Positions 6,171-8,824 of a stretch of 8,824 nt of DNA are shown here, piece after piece. Position 1 is the first letter of the stretch. Each line of letters begins with the position of its first letter. The position numbers and the translations under genes were made by a program. The notes under the pieces are model-generated. The model was given only the letters and a program-made list of their open reading frames with translations. It was not told the origin of the DNA and made no database searches. The stretch is from Pseudonocardia sp. (lineage in GTDB: Bacteria > Actinomycetota > Actinomycetes > Mycobacteriales > Pseudonocardiaceae): assembly GCA_030453005.1 (NCBI GenBank), contig JAKDLE010000071.1, positions 1 to 8,824 on the forward strand. The letters are read 5' to 3'.

Positions 6171-7358
6171 GTGAACCCGCCCCTGCTCGACCGCCCGCTG
6201 CGGGTGCTGCGCACCTGCGTGCACCTGCTGGTGGCGGGGTTGCTCGCGCTGGCCGCCGCCACCGCCCTGGTCGACGGCGCCGCGCGCGCCGGGGCCGTCG
6301 TCGCGACCGCGCTGGTGCTGGGCGCCGTCTACGCCACCGGTTCCACGCTCCCCCGCGTGGGCCGGGCCGCAGGCGCCACGGCGCTCTGGCTGACCGCGCT
6401 CGGCGCGGCCTGGCTGGTGCTGCTCGCGCTGACTCCCACCGGCGTCTACCTGGCCTTCCCTCTGTTCTTCCTCCAGCTGCACCTGCTCCCGCCCCGCCCC
6501 GGGCTCGCCGCCGTCACCCTCACGACCCTCGCCGCGATCGGCGGGTTCGCCTGGCACCAGGGGTCGCTCACGCCGTCCGCGGTGATCGGGCCTGCGCTGG
6601 GCGCCGCGGTCGCCGTCGCCACCGTGCTGGGCTACCAGGCCCTCTACCGCGAGAGCGAGCAGCGGGCACACCTGATCGCCGAGCTCACCACCACCCGCAG
6701 CGAGCTGGCCGCGGCGGAACGCGCCGCCGGGACCCTCGCCGAGCGCGAACGCCTCGCCCGGGAGATCCACGACACGCTCGCCCAGGGCCTGTCCAGCATC
6801 CAGCTACTGCTCCGCGCCGCCGAGCGAGCCCTGCCACGACAACCGGACGCCGCGGCCGGGCACGTCGAACTGGCGCGCCGGGCCGCGCAGGACAACCTCG
6901 CCGAAGCCCGCCGGTTCGTGCACGCGCTGGCGCCGCCCGACCTCGACGACCGGTCGCTGCCCACCGCGCTGCACCGGTTGTGCGCGACGACCACGGCACA
7001 GTCCGGACTCACCGTCGCGTTCCACCGCAGCGGCACCCCCGCCCCGCTGCCCGGCCCGGTCGAGGTGGCGCTGCTGCGGATCGCGCAGTCGGCCCTGGCC
7101 AACGCCGTCCAACACGCCTGCGCGAGCCGGGTGGAGGTGACGCTGAGCTACATGGACGATCGCGTGGCGCTCGACGTCGTGGACGACGGCGTCGGGTTCG
7201 ACGCGGCCGCGCTGCCTGCATCGGGCGGCGTCGACGGCGGGTTCGGGCTCGCCGCGATGCGGGCCCGGGCCCGGGCGCTCGGTGCGACGCTGAGCGTCGA
7301 GTCGGCGCCGGGCGACGGCACCGCGGTGGCCGTGAGCGTCGCCCGGGATGTCGCGTGA
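6171..7358 (+). CDS. NarL-family sensor histidine kinase, ChrS-like (haem-responsive?)
   Basis: The product is a 395-residue membrane histidine kinase. The N-terminal part (about 14-156) holds five or six hydrophobic segments with short loops and no sizeable extracytoplasmic domain, so the signal is probably perceived within or at the membrane. A coiled linker (about 160-190) leads to the HisKA_3 dimerisation helix with phospho-acceptor His200 (LAREIHDTLAQGLSS). The ATPase domain has N311 (ALANAVQHA), the DDGVGFD box (338-344) and the Gly-rich GGFGLAAM (356-363). GTG 6171 is chosen because it begins just before the first hydrophobic segment and just after the promoter-like sequence; the frame is open further upstream but that part is low-complexity. 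It is coupled by GTGA to the response regulator gene. In Corynebacterium the similarly built ChrS senses haem and lies divergent to hrtBA. The kinase class is certain and the ligand is inferred. Confidence 0.92.
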   Translation: MNPPLLDRPLRVLRTCVHLLVAGLLALAAATALVDGAARAGAVVATALVLGAVYATGSTLPRVGRAAGATALWLTALGAAWLVLLALTPTGVYLAFPLFFLQLHLLPPRPGLAAVTLTTLAAIGGFAWHQGSLTPSAVIGPALGAAVAVATVLGYQALYRESEQRAHLIAELTTTRSELAAAERAAGTLAERERLAREIHDTLAQGLSSIQLLLRAAERALPRQPDAAAGHVELARRAAQDNLAEARRFVHALAPPDLDDRSLPTALHRLCATTTAQSGLTVAFHRSGTPAPLPGPVEVALLRIAQSALANAVQHACASRVEVTLSYMDDRVALDVVDDGVGFDAAALPASGGVDGGFGLAAMRARARALGATLSVESAPGDGTAVAVSVARDVA

Positions 7359-7996
7359 CCGACGCGATCCGGCTGCTGCTGGCCGACGACCACCCGGTGG
7401 TGCGGCGCGGCCTGCGCGCCGTGCTGGAGACCGAACCCGGGTTCACCGTGGTGGCCGAGGCGGCCACCGCGGAACAGGCCGTCGCACTCGCCGCGAGCGA
7501 GGCCGTCGACGTGGTGCTGATGGATCTGCAGTTCGGGCCGGGGATGCACGGGGCCGCGGCCACCGCGGCGATCACCGCGCGCGCCGGCGCCCCCCGGGTG
7601 CTCATCCTGACCACCTACGACACCGACGCCGACATCCTCGCCGCGATCGAGGCAGGCGCCACCGGCTACCTGCTCAAGGACGCCCCACCCGAGGAGCTCG
7701 CCGCTGCCGTGCGCACCGCGGCGGCGGGCGACTCCGCGCTCGCCGCCACCGTGGCGAACCGGCTGATGGCCCGCATGCGCACCCCCGGCACGGCCCTGAG
7801 CCGCCGCGAGATCGAGGTGCTCCAGCTCGTCGCCGACGGTCTGTCCAACCAGCAGATCAGCAAGCGACTGCACCTGAGCCAGGCCACCGTCAAGTCTCAC
7901 CTCGTGCACGTCTACACGAAGCTCGGCGTCGACTCCCGCACCGCCGCGGTCGCCGCCGCGACCGACCGGGGTGTCATCCGCCGGTTCGGCATCTGA
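7355..7996 (+). CDS. NarL/LuxR-family response regulator, ChrA-like
   Basis: This 213-residue transcription factor is the partner of the kinase encoded just upstream. The receiver domain (about 5-122) has D11-D12, phospho-acceptor D57 (VVLMDLQF), Thr86 (LILTTYD) and Lys108 (YLLKDAPP). The LuxR-type helix-turn-helix (about 147-207) includes LSRREIEVLQLVADGLSNQQ and the recognition region SQATVKSHLVHVYTKLG. GTG 7355 overlaps the kinase stop as GTGA. By analogy with ChrA it would activate the divergent exporter operon, and the inverted repeat at 6113-6134 is a candidate site. Its last 23 bases overlap the tail of the convergent peptidase-like gene. The family is certain; the target genes are inferred from position. 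Confidence 0.93.
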   Translation: MTDAIRLLLADDHPVVRRGLRAVLETEPGFTVVAEAATAEQAVALAASEAVDVVLMDLQFGPGMHGAAATAAITARAGAPRVLILTTYDTDADILAAIEAGATGYLLKDAPPEELAAAVRTAAAGDSALAATVANRLMARMRTPGTALSRREIEVLQLVADGLSNQQISKRLHLSQATVKSHLVHVYTKLGVDSRTAAVAAATDRGVIRRFGI

Positions 7997-8824
7997 CGAA
8001 CGACGTGGCCTGCTCCCCGGCGGGCAGGCGTTCCGCACCCCAGCTTCGCTGGATGTAGCCGACGACCCGCGCGAGGTCCTCGGCGGAGACCCGGTCCGGG
8101 TCGCCGCGCTCGAACGGGTCGAAGTGGTAGATGTAGAGCCGCGAGGCGAACTGGTCGAACGGCAGCGAGGCCTCCCCGAACCGCTCGCCGTGGCCTGCGG
8201 TGCCGACCACGACGCCGTCGCCCCAGTCCTGGCCGCTGTCGTTGTTGGGGTTGTAGAAGTAGACCCGCATCACGTCCTCCGGGTCGAGGTTCGCCCGCAG
8301 GATGGTGATCGCGTGCCAGCCGACGTAGCGGGCGGCGCTGTCGGTCACCGCGACACCGGCAGGCTGGGGGTGGATCAGCGGCTGGTCCCCGTTGTAGTCG
8401 GGGTGGTAGCTGGCGTAGAAGTGCCGCAGGAACTCGTCCAGGTCGATCAGGTTGCCCGTCGCGACGTCGACGTTGATGCGGAACCCGCGTCCCGACCACC
8501 ACCCGTGGAACTCGGGGTTCACCCAGCGGTGCGGGTCGCCGGGGCGGTCGGCGCAGCGTCGCCCCATCTCGGCGTAGATCCGGTCCAGGTGCGGCACCAC
8601 GAGCAGCGACACCGGGTCCAGGTCGGTGGGCAGCGTCGTCGCCACACCGCCGACGCTCTCGCGCGAGGAGATCGACTGCCCCTCGAAATGCATGATGATC
8701 TCGTCGTCGCGCGCGGCCCAGACCAGCACCTGCAGCAGGTAGTCCGGGTCGTTGTAGGCCCACATGGACAGGGCCCGTGCCGACTGGCAGGTGGGGTTGT
8801 CGCCCTGACCGACGCCGAGCGGCA
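7974..8824 (-). CDS. Papain-like cysteine peptidase candidate, C-terminal 282 residues, 5' end outside window
   Basis: The frame enters from the right edge and stops at TGA 7974-7976. An ATG at 8765 is internal, since the frame stays open and conserved-looking upstream of it. I do not recognise a named family. The visible protein begins with GQGDNPTCQSARALSMW, where a Gln lies six residues before a Cys (codon 8787-8789), the same Gln/Cys spacing as the oxyanion Gln19 and catalytic Cys25 of papain. A His in YVGWHAITI (codon 8313-8315) comes 158 residues later, followed after 21-24 residues by Asn candidates in FYNPNNDSGQDWGDG. This Gln-Cys-His-Asn order fits a papain-fold peptidase or transglutaminase-like enzyme, and the spacing is a little longer than papain's. 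The chain is rich in Asp, Trp and Tyr and ends in a short Arg- and Gly-containing tail. No membrane span is visible; any signal peptide would lie outside the window. Activity is inferred, not shown. Confidence 0.7.
   Translation of the reverse strand, partial: PLGVGQGDNPTCQSARALSMWAYNDPDYLLQVLVWAARDDEIIMHFEGQSISSRESVGGVATTLPTDLDPVSLLVVPHLDRIYAEMGRRCADRPGDPHRWVNPEFHGWWSGRGFRINVDVATGNLIDLDEFLRHFYASYHPDYNGDQPLIHPQPAGVAVTDSAARYVGWHAITILRANLDPEDVMRVYFYNPNNDSGQDWGDGVVVGTAGHGERFGEASLPFDQFASRLYIYHFDPFERGDPDRVSAEDLARVVGYIQRSWGAERLPAGEQATSFVRCRTGG

Noticed and set aside
6014..7354. Fusion of an Arg-rich N-terminal region to the LuxR-type regulator in one long frame
   Set aside because: The upstream part is the kinase gene read out of frame. 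The regulator has a proper GTG start at 7355 overlapping the kinase stop.
7912..8763. 283-codon minus-strand frame overlapping the peptidase-like gene
   Set aside because: Arg- and Pro-rich shadow in another frame; the 7974-8824 frame has normal composition and ordered catalytic-type motifs.

Overview
The window is a very GC-rich (roughly 70% or more), tightly packed stretch of chromosome. Codons end almost always in G or C, GTG starts are common, and four junctions use a 4-base GTGA start/stop overlap. Together with the gene families this points to an actinomycete, possibly Pseudonocardiales; the genus is a guess. No rRNA, tRNA, CRISPR array, insertion sequence or phage gene was seen.

Region 1 (about 1-3863, plus strand) concerns potassium. 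It opens with the 3' end of an APC-superfamily transporter whose cytosolic tail resembles KimA-type K+ importers. A short regulatory gap follows, with three phased direct repeats (core AGGAT). Then come two possible tiny ORFs, a 21-residue leader and a 30-residue single-span membrane peptide, joined by a GTGA overlap. After these lie a complete sensor kinase KdpD and its response regulator KdpE. No kdpA, kdpB or kdpC lies between the small membrane peptide and kdpD, so the sensor pair sits beside a KimA-like importer instead of the KdpFABC pump, at least within this window.

Region 2 (3845-7996) looks like a haem-stress module. On the minus strand, in transcription order, are a DUF2871-type four-span membrane protein, an FtsX/MacB-fold permease and its ABC ATPase, overlapping or nearly abutting. 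Divergently, across 132 bases, lie a NarL-family histidine kinase with a multi-span membrane sensor and a LuxR-type response regulator. This arrangement matches the divergent chrSA/hrtBA haem-sensing and haem-export loci of Corynebacterium. Here the operon has an added first gene of unknown function, DUF2871, with histidines in its membrane segments. The haem assignment rests on context and remembered similarity, not on a search.

Region 3 (7974-8824, minus strand) is the 3' part of an unrecognised gene. Its product has Gln, Cys, His and Asn residues ordered and spaced much as in papain-like cysteine peptidases. It converges on the LuxR-type regulator gene and overlaps it by 23 bases; kdpE and the ABC ATPase gene also overlap tail to tail, by 19 bases. 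Neither junction leaves room for an ordinary intergenic terminator.
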